Source: Parahaliea maris
GTDB taxonomy: Bacteria; Pseudomonadota; Gammaproteobacteria; Pseudomonadales; Halieaceae
Assembly: GCF_008064665.1 (NCBI RefSeq)
Contig: NZ_VRZA01000003.1
Span: 496,001 to 560,000, forward strand
Direction of reading: 5' to 3'
Length of the DNA: 64,000 nucleotides
Shown here: piece by piece, positions 8,865 to 17,208 of the stretch
Layout: each line of letters opens with the position of its first letter
How positions within the stretch are numbered: the stretch's first letter is position 1
Program-made: the position numbers and the translations under genes
The notes under the pieces: generated by a model
What the model was told of the DNA's origin: nothing
The model's input: the letters and a program-made list of their open reading frames with translations, nothing else
Databases searched by the model: none

Positions 8865-9937
8865 TCGTCGATGTTGTGACCGCGTTCCGAGGGTTTGTCC
8901 ATGCCCTGGGTGTGCAGGATCCCGTTCAGCTCCTGCTGCAGGTTGGCGGCATCCTCGGGTGACTTGAAGAATTGCGAATACCACTGGCGGCCCACCTTGA
9001 AGGGGCCGTCAGTCTTCAACTGCATGATCTTCAGCGCCGGGCGCTTGTTCTGCCAGATATTGAAATCGGCGGAAAACGCTTCCAGGGCACCGGCCTGGGC
9101 CTGCCGGGCGGCCTCCCGGTCCTCGGCGGTGGCGGGGCTGGCGCTGCCGCGGTAGAGGCAGGCGTGCCAGCACCTCACAACCCCGTCATCAACCGGCGTA
9201 TTGGCGATCAACTCGAAAATGACCGTGTCACCGAATACCTGTTTCGAAAGCAGCAACCCGGGACCGGTATACCACGTCGTGGTGTACAGGTAGGTCTGGT
9301 ACAACTGCATCGGGCCACCCTGGCGCTGGATGTAGACGTGATCCCTGAACTCGTTCTCGAAGTACTCGCTAGGTGCACCGTGGGTGGGGCCGAGGTGGCG
9401 AACGTCGGCCATGTTGTCGAGAATTTCCTGGGGGTGGATGTTCTGTTCACCCAGGTGGTCCAGTTCCCACTTGACCCACTGTGGGTCGTCCCACTGGGGC
9501 AGGTGGGGCGGATCGTAGTCGGGAGCGCGACCGTCGGGGTCGTACCACGCCATGATGCAGCCCATGTTGTCGACCACCGGGTAGGAGCGGATGGAGGCGG
9601 ATTTGGGGCAGGGGCCATCGTGGTAGGGAATGTCGTCGACGTCGCCGTCGGCGTTGTAACGCCAGCCGTGGTAAGGGCAGCGAATGGAGTCCCCTTCGAT
9701 CTGCTCGCCGTTCTTGACGATCATGGCGCTGTTGCTATCGGTGAGGTGGGTCCCCATGTGGGCGCAGTAGGCGTCCAGCAGCACGGGGCGGCCGCTCTCT
9801 CCGCGATAAAGGGCCATGTCCTGTCCGAAGAAGCGCACGGCCAGCGGCCCCTGGTCCAGTTCTTTGCTCTCGGCGACGATGAACCAGCCCCGCGGGAAGA
9901 CGTTCGGGCCCAGTCCGTAATCGGCGGCTGTTGCCAT
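8849..9937 (-). CDS. Rieske [2Fe-2S] non-heme iron oxygenase, KshA-like
   Basis: 362 residues from the ATG at 9937, chosen because GGAGGAATTTCACC precedes it; the frame stays open further upstream but without a ribosome site. The Rieske motif is C-A-H (CAHMGTHLTD) and C-P-Y-H (CPYHGWRYN). The mononuclear iron site reads LDNMADVRHLGPTHG, matching the N..D..H....H pattern of ring-hydroxylating and ketosteroid-type monooxygenases (KshA, cholesterol 7-desaturase). It needs a separate reductase, not encoded nearby. The substrate is probably a steroid-like or other hydrophobic ring compound, by family only. Confidence 0.85.
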   Translation of the reverse strand: MATAADYGLGPNVFPRGWFIVAESKELDQGPLAVRFFGQDMALYRGESGRPVLLDAYCAHMGTHLTDSNSAMIVKNGEQIEGDSIRCPYHGWRYNADGDVDDIPYHDGPCPKSASIRSYPVVDNMGCIMAWYDPDGRAPDYDPPHLPQWDDPQWVKWELDHLGEQNIHPQEILDNMADVRHLGPTHGAPSEYFENEFRDHVYIQRQGGPMQLYQTYLYTTTWYTGPGLLLSKQVFGDTVIFELIANTPVDDGVVRCWHACLYRGSASPATAEDREAARQAQAGALEAFSADFNIWQNKRPALKIMQLKTDGPFKVGRQWYSQFFKSPEDAANLQQELNGILHTQGMDKPSERGHNIDDGLPF

Positions 9938-9967
9938 GGTGAAATTCCTCCAATTCAGTGAGCGTGC

Positions 9968-9996
9968 AGTATAGACAACACTTTCTACTAGAAAAT
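9968..9996 (-). promoter_or_regulatory. Promoter with 13-bp palindrome for the Rieske oxygenase
   Basis: On the minus strand a TATACT -10 (9973-9968) lies ~30 bp before the start codon, with a weak ATTTTC 17 bp further upstream. Between them is TTTCTA-C-TAGAAA (9982-9994), a perfect palindrome placed where a TetR- or MarR-type repressor would block polymerase. No regulator gene is adjacent. The rest of 9995-10375 shows no gene. Confidence 0.45.
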
Positions 9997-10375
9997 CACT
10001 TGGCGGGATGAAGTGGCGAGCGGCACAAATAGTTGGTTTACCGGATTGGTATTTGAACGATAAGGATTTCCGGAGAGGCAAATTGTTCCTATGAAACCTG
10101 GAATTGGGGGCTGGAGTTTCAGTCCCAGGTTGGCGGCGGCGCCCGACCGGGAGGGCCATTCCGCGACGCGCTATAAAGACTGCCATCCATGGCTCGCTCG
10201 GCAGCCGGGACGCCGGACCGGGCCGTCCAGGCCGCTGACGGTCGCTACATGGCCCTCCCGGCCAGCCGCCTTCTCCCCGGCTTGCTCGGTTCCAGCCACA
10301 CTGAGGGTGGCAGGGGATAACTCGTTGGCCTGCGGGAGTGGTGCGAAGCATTGGGGGAGGACTGAAGCACCGTGA

Positions 10376-10471
10376 TGTGGGGAGGCCTGTACCGGACCGT
10401 GTGAGGCATGGACGCCGAACACGAGCGTACATGGACGTACTTGCAGCGTGTCCGGGGAAGGCCTCCCCACA
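10376..10471. repeat. Nested inverted-repeat element downstream of the MFS gene
   Basis: TGTGGGGAGGCCT (10376-10388) and AGGCCTCCCCACA (10459-10471) are perfect 13-bp inverted repeats. Inside them CCGGAC (10392-10397) pairs with GTCCGG (10450-10455), and ACACG pairs with CGTGT, so the whole 96 bp can fold as one long imperfect hairpin. It lies 27 bp past the stop of the minus-strand MFS gene. It has no T-run. It looks like a REP/MITE-type extragenic palindrome and is the only structured part of the 9938-10498 gap besides the oxygenase promoter. Confidence 0.55.
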
Positions 10472-10498
10472 GCGCGGGGCGCCACTTCACCTGATCTT

Positions 10499-11827
10499 CT
10501 AGTCAGCGGGCACAGCTGTGACAGCTTTCGCAGGGCCGTCATCTTTCATCCCGTTAAACCGCCGTCCCAGATAAATTCCCAAGGCAGCCCAGACCGCCGC
10601 AATCACCGCGCCGACCCCAGCCACCGCCGCCATCCCCAACCCCAGCCCCTGGGTCAGTGCCGTAAAGCCCCAGGCGTTGATCATGTCGCCGCCGCGGTAC
10701 ACCACAATGTCGATCACCGGCTTGGCCTTGAAGCGGGTTTCCCGGTCGACGGCTGTGAACAGCATCTCCCGGGCTGGCCGGGAAATCGCGTAATTGCCCG
10801 CGCGCCGCGCCACCTGGATGGCGACCACCACCGATACCATCGGCGCTGCTGCCAGCATCAGCATGCCCGCGCCGATGAACACCGGTACCGACGCCAGGGT
10901 GAAGGGCAGGCCCAGGTGCTTGGCCATGCGGCCGGTGGCGAAGGCGGCGATAAGGATGGTGAGGGTGTTCACCACCAGGTCCATCGCAGCCCATATCTGG
11001 GCCCGGGTGGCCTCGTCGTAGTCCGCCAGCAGATTCTTGAGCTGGAAGTAGACGAAAGAGCTGATGGCGGTATAGAAGAAAATGAACAGGCCAATGCCGA
11101 GCAGGTAGGGGTTGCGGACAAAATCGACAAACCCGGACAGGGGGTTGCCACCGACATAGTCGAAGTCGCCCTGGCCTACGTGTACCTCTTCGTTGTGCAG
11201 GACAGTATTTTTCTGGCGCTGGAGCAGGGCGATGACGGGCAGGGTAAGTACCAGCAGGACGGCGGCTACCAGCAGCAGGGGCTGGGTGCCGGTGTCACCG
11301 GCCAGCAGGGTGACGGCGGCGGGGCCGCCGATGGCCCCCACGCTGGCGCCGGCGCCGATAAAGCCGAACAGGCGCTTGGACTGGGGTTTGGAGAAGGTGT
11401 CGGCCATGAAGCTCCAGAACACCGAGATATGGAACAGGCTGAACACGCTGATCCAGACATAGAACGCCTTGTCGATTACCACCGGGTGCTGGTCGCTGGC
11501 CGCGCCGAGGTAAAACAGCACAAAGCTGGCGGCAAAGAAACCGTAGACCCCGGGCACCAGGTAGTGAAAGCGTATGCGGGTGATGGCGGTGCCGTAGAGG
11601 GAGACCGCCACGGCGCTGAAAAAGAAGGTGAAGGTCCACAGCCAGCTGACCTCGGCGTCGCTCCAGTCACTGGCCATGGCATCGCGCAGGGGACGCAGGA
11701 GGTAGTAAGCCCCCATCAGGATCAGCACCAGCAGGAAAGAGGTCAGGGTGGCGGTGACTTCCCGGGGGTGAATGTCACAGGCCAGCGACAGCAGGCGTTG
11801 CAGGGCGTTGGGCTTCGACTCGCTCAC
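10499..11827 (-). CDS. MFS / nucleotide-translocase-like transporter
   Basis: 442 residues with ~12 hydrophobic segments. The opening region (LTSFLLVLILMGAYYLLRPL then RDAMASDWSDAEVSWLWT) is typical of the MFS branch related to NTP/NDP (TlcC-type) translocases found in free-living bacteria; the transported compound is unknown. It starts at a GTG that overlaps the stop of the aldo/keto reductase by 4 bp, so expression is coupled to that enzyme. Confidence 0.75.
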   Translation of the reverse strand: MSESKPNALQRLLSLACDIHPREVTATLTSFLLVLILMGAYYLLRPLRDAMASDWSDAEVSWLWTFTFFFSAVAVSLYGTAITRIRFHYLVPGVYGFFAASFVLFYLGAASDQHPVVIDKAFYVWISVFSLFHISVFWSFMADTFSKPQSKRLFGFIGAGASVGAIGGPAAVTLLAGDTGTQPLLLVAAVLLVLTLPVIALLQRQKNTVLHNEEVHVGQGDFDYVGGNPLSGFVDFVRNPYLLGIGLFIFFYTAISSFVYFQLKNLLADYDEATRAQIWAAMDLVVNTLTILIAAFATGRMAKHLGLPFTLASVPVFIGAGMLMLAAAPMVSVVVAIQVARRAGNYAISRPAREMLFTAVDRETRFKAKPVIDIVVYRGGDMINAWGFTALTQGLGLGMAAVAGVGAVIAAVWAALGIYLGRRFNGMKDDGPAKAVTAVPAD

Positions 11828-12756
11828 ACACTGGCCTGCAGTGAGCTGAATACGCGGAGCATTTCCTCGCGCTGGGCGGCGTCGGGCAAACGGCCGAAGT
11901 TGGCTTGCATGTTGTCTTCCATGTGGTGCAGCTTGGAGGTGGCCGGGATGACGCAGGTGGCCGCGGGGTGGCCGATGATGAACTTGAGGAAAAACTGCCC
12001 CCAGCTGCTGCAGTCGATATCCCGGGCCACGTCGGGGAGGTCTTTGCCCCGGGTCATGCCGAACAGTGAGCCGCGCTGGTAGGGGCGGTTGATCATGGTG
12101 GCGATGCCGCGCTCTGCCGCCGTTGGCAGGATTGCCTTCTCGGCAACCCGGTCGTCGATGTTGTAGCTGAACTGGACGAAGTCGAGGGGTTCGTTGCGCA
12201 TGACGTGGAGGAACTCTTCGTGATCCCGGCCATGGGAGGTGGTGATGCCGATGTAGCGCACCTTGCCTTCCTCTTTCCAGCGCTTGAGGGTGTCCAGCTG
12301 GGTTTTCCAGTCCACCAGGTTGTGGACGGCGATGAGGTCAAAACGCTCTACTGCCATGCGTCGGGCTGATTCCTCCATTTGCGCAATGCCCGCTTCGCGT
12401 CCCTCGGTCCACACTTTGGTAGCGGCGAATACCGGCGGCCTGGGTTCCAGCTTCCGCAGGATGTCACCGACGCGGGACTCCGCCTTGCCGTACATGGGTG
12501 AAGAGTCGATGACGCTGCCCCGGGCCTTGAAGAAGGTATCGAGGACTTCCTTCAGCGGGCCAATGGCCTCGTCGCTGGCGTCCACGTCGAAGGTGCGGGA
12601 CGTGCCCATGCCAATGACCGGCACGTCTTCACCCGAGCTGGGTATGGCTTTGGTAATGAGTTCGGAGGTGCTGGCCGCTAAGCGGGTGCTGAAGCCGAGG
12701 CTGCCCGCGGCGGCCGCGGAGGCACTGAGTTGCAGAAGCTGACGCCTGCTGAGCAT
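11824..12756 (-). CDS. Tat-exported aldo/keto reductase
   Basis: 310 residues from the ATG at 12756, preceded by GAGGG. The N-terminus MLSRRQLLQLSASAAAAGSL is a twin-arginine signal (SRRQLLQ) with a hydrophobic Ala-rich stretch. The AKR core includes GMGTSRTFDV, a catalytic-Tyr segment SSPMYGKAESRVGDIL and the Lys segment FAATKVWTEG. AKRs need NAD(P)H, which is scarce in the periplasm, so Tat export with pre-bound cofactor is the plausible reading. It is coupled to the MFS gene downstream (4-bp overlap). The substrate is unknown. Confidence 0.82.
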   Translation of the reverse strand: MLSRRQLLQLSASAAAAGSLGFSTRLAASTSELITKAIPSSGEDVPVIGMGTSRTFDVDASDEAIGPLKEVLDTFFKARGSVIDSSPMYGKAESRVGDILRKLEPRPPVFAATKVWTEGREAGIAQMEESARRMAVERFDLIAVHNLVDWKTQLDTLKRWKEEGKVRYIGITTSHGRDHEEFLHVMRNEPLDFVQFSYNIDDRVAEKAILPTAAERGIATMINRPYQRGSLFGMTRGKDLPDVARDIDCSSWGQFFLKFIIGHPAATCVIPATSKLHHMEDNMQANFGRLPDAAQREEMLRVFSSLQASV

Positions 12757-12825
12757 GGTCTGGACCCTCGAAGTGCGTTCGGGGCCCAGTGTTTCAGGCC
12801 CCGGGGGCCCGGTCAAGCATGCTCT

Positions 12826-13653
12826 TCAGGTGCCGGCCAGCAGCCACTTGCGCAGGCGGTTGGAGTCACCGAAGGGGGTCAACTTGCCGAAGGAATTGAG
12901 CAGCACGATGGACAATTCCTCTCCCTCGATATTGGCTTTCATCACCAGGCAGCGTCCCGCTTCGTTGATGTAGCCGGTTTTTGACAGGGCGATATCCCAC
13001 TTCTCATTCTTCAGCAGGCGGTTGGTGTTGCCATAGGTGAGTGGCCCGCGGCGCGTATAGGGCCGCACTTCCAGGCGCTGGGTGGTGCCCGCCTCAGTGA
13101 TCAGGGGGTAGTCGTCGGCGGCGGCGACCATGCGTGCCAGGTCGGAAGCGGTGGACAGGTTTTCAGTTCGCAATCCGGCCGGGTCGGCAAAGCGGCTATG
13201 TACCATACCCAGGGATTTCGCCTTGGCGTTCATTGCTGCCACGAAGGCATCCATGCCGCCGGGGAAGGTCCGGCCCAGGGCCGCAGCGGCCCGGTTTTCC
13301 GAGGACATGACCGCGAGCATGATCATTTCCCGCCGGGACAGGGTCGCGCCGTAGTCCAGTCTCGAGCCGGTGAGGCGCACCGTGTCACGGTCTTCGCGGG
13401 TAATCGTGATGGATTCATCGAGATCCAGGCCGGCGTCCAGCACGACCATCGCCGTCATCAGTTTGGTGATGGAGGCGATAGAGCGGACGGTCTCGGTGTC
13501 CTTGCCGTAGATGATGTTACCTTCGGCGTCGAGGATCAGCGCCGAGGCGGAACGCAGGCCGGGATTGCCACCCAGGCCTACAAATTTTGAGGCGCCGGCC
13601 TGGGCTGTGGCACAACACAGCAGGGCCAGCGCAAGCGCGCAAGCAATTCGCAT
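12826..13653 (-). CDS. pbpG: D-alanyl-D-alanine endopeptidase, PBP7-like
   Basis: 275 residues with a cleavable signal peptide (ALALALLCCATAQAGASK). The three penicillin-binding motifs of family S11 are present: S-I-T-K (SIASITKLMTAMVV), S-E-N (AVMSSENRAAAALGR) and K-T-G (ALSKTGYINEAGRC). Its length and the lack of a C-terminal membrane anchor fit PbpG rather than DacA/DacC. It acts in the periplasm, cutting D-Ala-meso-DAP cross-links during peptidoglycan remodelling. It stands alone between the aldo/keto reductase and gpsA. Confidence 0.85.
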   Translation of the reverse strand: MRIACALALALLCCATAQAGASKFVGLGGNPGLRSASALILDAEGNIIYGKDTETVRSIASITKLMTAMVVLDAGLDLDESITITREDRDTVRLTGSRLDYGATLSRREMIMLAVMSSENRAAAALGRTFPGGMDAFVAAMNAKAKSLGMVHSRFADPAGLRTENLSTASDLARMVAAADDYPLITEAGTTQRLEVRPYTRRGPLTYGNTNRLLKNEKWDIALSKTGYINEAGRCLVMKANIEGEELSIVLLNSFGKLTPFGDSNRLRKWLLAGT

Positions 13654-13790
13654 AGTTTCACTCCCTTCCGGTCAGGCGACATCGTTATGGTCGGTCGTCA
13701 CTGGTGAGGGGTGCCCTATCACCCCGATAGGCTCATTTTGCACCAGGGTGAGGCATGATGGTAGGAGGAATTTGGCCTTGCGGCCCGGGC

Positions 13791-14795
13791 TCAGCCCGGC
13801 TCGTGCTCGGCGCCGGGGTCGACGCGCAGCAGGCCCTTGTAGATGCCGCGGGCGGTGCACTCGCCGTTCAGGACCCGATAGACGTCCCTGGCGATGGGCA
13901 TTTCCACCCCGAATTCCTCCGCCAGGGCCATCACGGCGGGGGCGCTCTTGGCGCCTTCGGCCACCATGAACATATCCGCCGCGATGGCTTCCATGGTGCG
14001 GCCCTGGGCCAGTTCGATACCGACATGCCGGTTGCGGCTCTGGGGGCTGGTGCAGGTGGCGATCATGTCGCCCATCCCGGCGAGGCCGGCAAAGGTCTCC
14101 GGGCGTCCGCCCATGGCCACCCCGAGGCGGGTGACTTCCGCCAGCCCCCGGGTAATCAGCGCTGCCCGGGTGTTGTCGCCGGCGCCCTGGCCGTCACCCA
14201 TGCCCACCGCGATGGCGATGATGTTTTTCAGCACCCCGCCCAGTTCGCAGCCCACCACGTCGTCGTTGGTGTAGACCCGGAACAGGCCGCTTTTGAACAG
14301 CTTTTGCAGTTCCGCCAGGATGACCTTGTCGGCCATGGCGATCACGCTGGCCGCGGCCTGTCCGGCCATGATTTCCCGGGCCAGGTTGGGCCCGGTCAGC
14401 ACACCCACCGGGTGGCCGGGCAGCACGTCGTTGATGACCTCGGTCATGCGCATCCGGGTGTCCAGTTCCAGGCCCTTGGTCAGGCTGACGATGGGGACCC
14501 AGGGGCGCACGTGCTGTTTGACCTCCTCCAGCACCAGGCGAAAATTCTGCGAGGGGATGGCCATGACCACCACGTCGGCGTCGGCCACGGTTTCCTGTAT
14601 GTCAGTGCTCGCCCGCAGCCGCTCGGGCAGGGTGGCATCGCCCAGGTATTTGCTGTTGCGATGCTGCTGGTTGATTTCCGTGACCGTGTCCGCATTGCGG
14701 GCCCACAGGGTGATCGGGGCATTGCGGGCGACCAGGCTGGCCACTGTGGTGCCCCAGGAACCGCCGCCCAGCAAGCCGACTTTAAGATTGATCAT
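13791..14795 (-). CDS. gpsA: NAD(P)-dependent glycerol-3-phosphate dehydrogenase
   Basis: 334 residues, normal GpsA length. The dinucleotide-binding glycine motif GLLGGGSWGTTVASLV is at the N-terminus and the catalytic-Lys region VLTGPNLAREIMAGQAAASV with GCELGGVLKNIIAIAVG further on. It reduces dihydroxyacetone phosphate to sn-glycerol-3-phosphate, the precursor for phospholipids. It is the last gene of the HAD-plsC > plsB > gpsA operon; its ATG overlaps the plsB stop (ATGA) and is preceded by GGAGGAAG. Confidence 0.95.
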   Translation of the reverse strand: MINLKVGLLGGGSWGTTVASLVARNAPITLWARNADTVTEINQQHRNSKYLGDATLPERLRASTDIQETVADADVVVMAIPSQNFRLVLEEVKQHVRPWVPIVSLTKGLELDTRMRMTEVINDVLPGHPVGVLTGPNLAREIMAGQAAASVIAMADKVILAELQKLFKSGLFRVYTNDDVVGCELGGVLKNIIAIAVGMGDGQGAGDNTRAALITRGLAEVTRLGVAMGGRPETFAGLAGMGDMIATCTSPQSRNRHVGIELAQGRTMEAIAADMFMVAEGAKSAPAVMALAEEFGVEMPIARDVYRVLNGECTARGIYKGLLRVDPGAEHEPG

Positions 14796-17206
14796 GCGCT
14801 TCTTCCTCCCGCCTCCGCAGGGGCAAGTGACTCTTCCAGTAGAATGTTCTGCCCCTCAGGTGCCTCGTAATCGATGGTGGCCCGGTTGGCCATGCTGATG
14901 GCGCGCACCACTTCCAGCCGGCGCAGGATTTCCCGCAGCTCGCGCGCCAGCGCCTTGCGCCGCTCCATGACCTTCTCGTCTCCCTCCAGGGTCAGCTGGC
15001 GGGACTTCAGCAATTTGTGGCCGTTCTTGAACAGCAGTTTGCCGATGGAGGATTCACTGCTGATACGGCGTTGCATGTAGGCCTGGCGGCCCAGCTTCAG
15101 CGCCTGGGTGACGCAGTCCTGTTCCTCCAGCGCCTCCCCGAAGGGTAGCCGTGCAGCGAGATCCGCCACCACGGAATAGGCCTCGGCGTAGGTGAGCAGG
15201 GACATGTGGGCTACCAGCGGCCGCATGCTGACCAGCAGGCGGGTGAAGCCGCGGCGCCCGAGTTTGATCGAATTCTCCCAGTCTGCGTCATAGCGCTCCA
15301 GTTCCTGCCGAATCTGCTGGTGGAACTCTTTGGTGGGTGAATAAAAGAATTCGAACTTGAACAGGTCCCGCAGGTTATCGACTTCCGCCCAGAAGTTGTC
15401 CACCGGGGCGTGGCGGGCGTTTTCACTGGCCTTGACCAGGGCCAGTTCGATAATGGCCTTGTGAATAAAGAAGTGGATGATCGTGTTGCGGTAATAGCTG
15501 GCAACAGGCTGCTGTTCCGGCGCCACGCCGTAGACCGTCTCCGGGCCCTCGTCGTAGCGGCTGACGATGCCTTCATCGATCATGATGCCCAGCAGACCGT
15601 CCATCTGCTCCGCGTAGGAGCGATTGAAGTCACGGGAAATGCGCAGGTTGCGCTCTTCCGCCCAGTGCAGCAGGCGATCGAGATCCTCCGCCACTTCGGT
15701 TTCCGTGAGCGCCCGGGGTGCCGCTCCCAACAGGCTCATGGCCACCAGTGAGGGGAAGGTAATGGGCGTCACCCGGTTGGCCTCCACCGCCACCTCGAAG
15801 GCGATCTTGGACAGGGCCAGGCTGTCCTCGGGATCCGGTGCTTTATCCAGTACCACCGGCTTGCCAATATCCATGTAGACCTTGCCCATGGGGCGGGCGA
15901 GGCTGCGCACGTAACCGATGAACCAGCGCAGTGACTCCGCGCCTTTGCCACGCCCGGTCTGCTCTGTGGCGTACTCCTCCACATCGCGAATCAGGTCGTA
16001 GCTGATGGTCACCGGGATAATGTGGATGTTGTTCAGGTCGTTGGCGTAGCAGGACTCCAGTACGTACTTGAGCAGGCCGTAACGCGGTGGCATCAGCTTG
16101 CCGAGGCGGGAGCGGGTGCCCTCGAAGGACCAGTTCATCGGGAAGCGCTTCTCCATCAGGTAGCCGATGTAGTGACGCAGGGTGACCTTGTAGAGCTGGT
16201 TGTCCTGAAAACTGCGCTTGATGAAGATGCCGCCGGCACGGTGTACCAGGAAGCCGATGCCGGCGAAGTTGATGTTGGCGCCGCCGAACATGTGCGGCAT
16301 GGGAAAGTCGTTCTCGTACAGCACCTTGGGTACTACCATGCCGTCGAGGTAGGTCTTGTGGGTCCACAGCAGCATGGTGGGGTGGTCGCGCACGATGTTG
16401 CGCATCTCCTCCACGGCCTGCTGGTCGTAGACGATGCGGTCCTCGTAACCGAGGCCGAGGCAGAAGCTGTTGAAGCGGGCGTAGACATCCAGCCAGAAGG
16501 TACTCGGGGTGGAGATCATCTCTTTCATGTAGCTCGCTGCTTCTCTCATCAGCTCGCTCTTGCTCTTGCCGCTCTGCTGCGCCAGTTCTTCTACCGCTTC
16601 GTTGTAAGAGCGGTTGGCGCGCAGGCTCTCAGCGACATAGCGCGGCACCTTGTAGCGGCTTCCCTGCAGCCGGCGCTCGGCAATGTCCAGGACGATGGCC
16701 GCCTGCCGTGCCACAAAGATGGCGAAGGACGCGCGGTTGTCCCGGCTTTCCCGGTGGTACTTGTGCTGGTAACGGGCACGCAGGTTGGCCAGGGTGTCTG
16801 GCTGGCCGGCAATCAGGTGCATGCGCTCGGGTTGCTCCGCGAGAATCTTGCGAGCGCGCCGGCTGCCCGGTTGCCGCGGGTCTCCCAGTAACAGGTCGCG
16901 CAGGCGCGGGCCAGACTCGATCACCTCGGTATCGAGGGTCCAGGCGACCCGCAGGGGCGCAATGATCGTCTCGTCGTCGCCCTCCAGTTCCGGTTGCAGG
17001 GCACTGGCGTCGATACCCTTGCGATCATCCGCCAGCTTGACCGCAACCTGGACACTCTTGCAGGCAGCGCTGCCGGCCTGGTGGCTTATCCACTGCCTGA
17101 GCAGGTCCAGTTCTACCCGGTTGCGGGCATCCAGCACAAACACCACGTTGCCGCTGGCATTCTCCGGCCAGGCGCTGGCCTGCTGCAGTTTCTGGGCCAG
17201 TTGCAT
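14792..17206 (-). CDS. plsB: Glycerol-3-phosphate 1-O-acyltransferase
   Basis: 804 residues, as usual for PlsB. The acyltransferase motif I H-x4-D is WTHKTYLDGMVVP; motif II is FIKRSFQDNQLYK; motif III reads WSFEGTRSRLGKLMPP. It acylates position 1 of glycerol-3-phosphate at the inner membrane. The ATG at 17206 was preferred over an in-frame GTG two codons earlier (17212) because GAGGGGG lies 5 nt before the ATG. It overlaps or abuts the stop of the HAD-PlsC gene, so the operon is tightly coupled. Confidence 0.95.
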   Translation of the reverse strand: MQLAQKLQQASAWPENASGNVVFVLDARNRVELDLLRQWISHQAGSAACKSVQVAVKLADDRKGIDASALQPELEGDDETIIAPLRVAWTLDTEVIESGPRLRDLLLGDPRQPGSRRARKILAEQPERMHLIAGQPDTLANLRARYQHKYHRESRDNRASFAIFVARQAAIVLDIAERRLQGSRYKVPRYVAESLRANRSYNEAVEELAQQSGKSKSELMREAASYMKEMISTPSTFWLDVYARFNSFCLGLGYEDRIVYDQQAVEEMRNIVRDHPTMLLWTHKTYLDGMVVPKVLYENDFPMPHMFGGANINFAGIGFLVHRAGGIFIKRSFQDNQLYKVTLRHYIGYLMEKRFPMNWSFEGTRSRLGKLMPPRYGLLKYVLESCYANDLNNIHIIPVTISYDLIRDVEEYATEQTGRGKGAESLRWFIGYVRSLARPMGKVYMDIGKPVVLDKAPDPEDSLALSKIAFEVAVEANRVTPITFPSLVAMSLLGAAPRALTETEVAEDLDRLLHWAEERNLRISRDFNRSYAEQMDGLLGIMIDEGIVSRYDEGPETVYGVAPEQQPVASYYRNTIIHFFIHKAIIELALVKASENARHAPVDNFWAEVDNLRDLFKFEFFYSPTKEFHQQIRQELERYDADWENSIKLGRRGFTRLLVSMRPLVAHMSLLTYAEAYSVVADLAARLPFGEALEEQDCVTQALKLGRQAYMQRRISSESSIGKLLFKNGHKLLKSRQLTLEGDEKVMERRKALARELREILRRLEVVRAISMANRATIDYEAPEGQNILLEESLAPAEAGGRSA

Positions 17207-17208
17207 GT

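Noticed and set aside
9938-10432. Upstream extension of the Rieske oxygenase to 10432
   Set aside because: The internal ATG at 9937 has a strong ribosome site and begins the family-typical sequence; the extension runs through the promoter and the palindrome.
10171-10542. 123-residue minus-strand frame over the inverted-repeat element
   Set aside because: It overlaps the end of the MFS gene in another frame, and the hairpin structure explains the sequence better.
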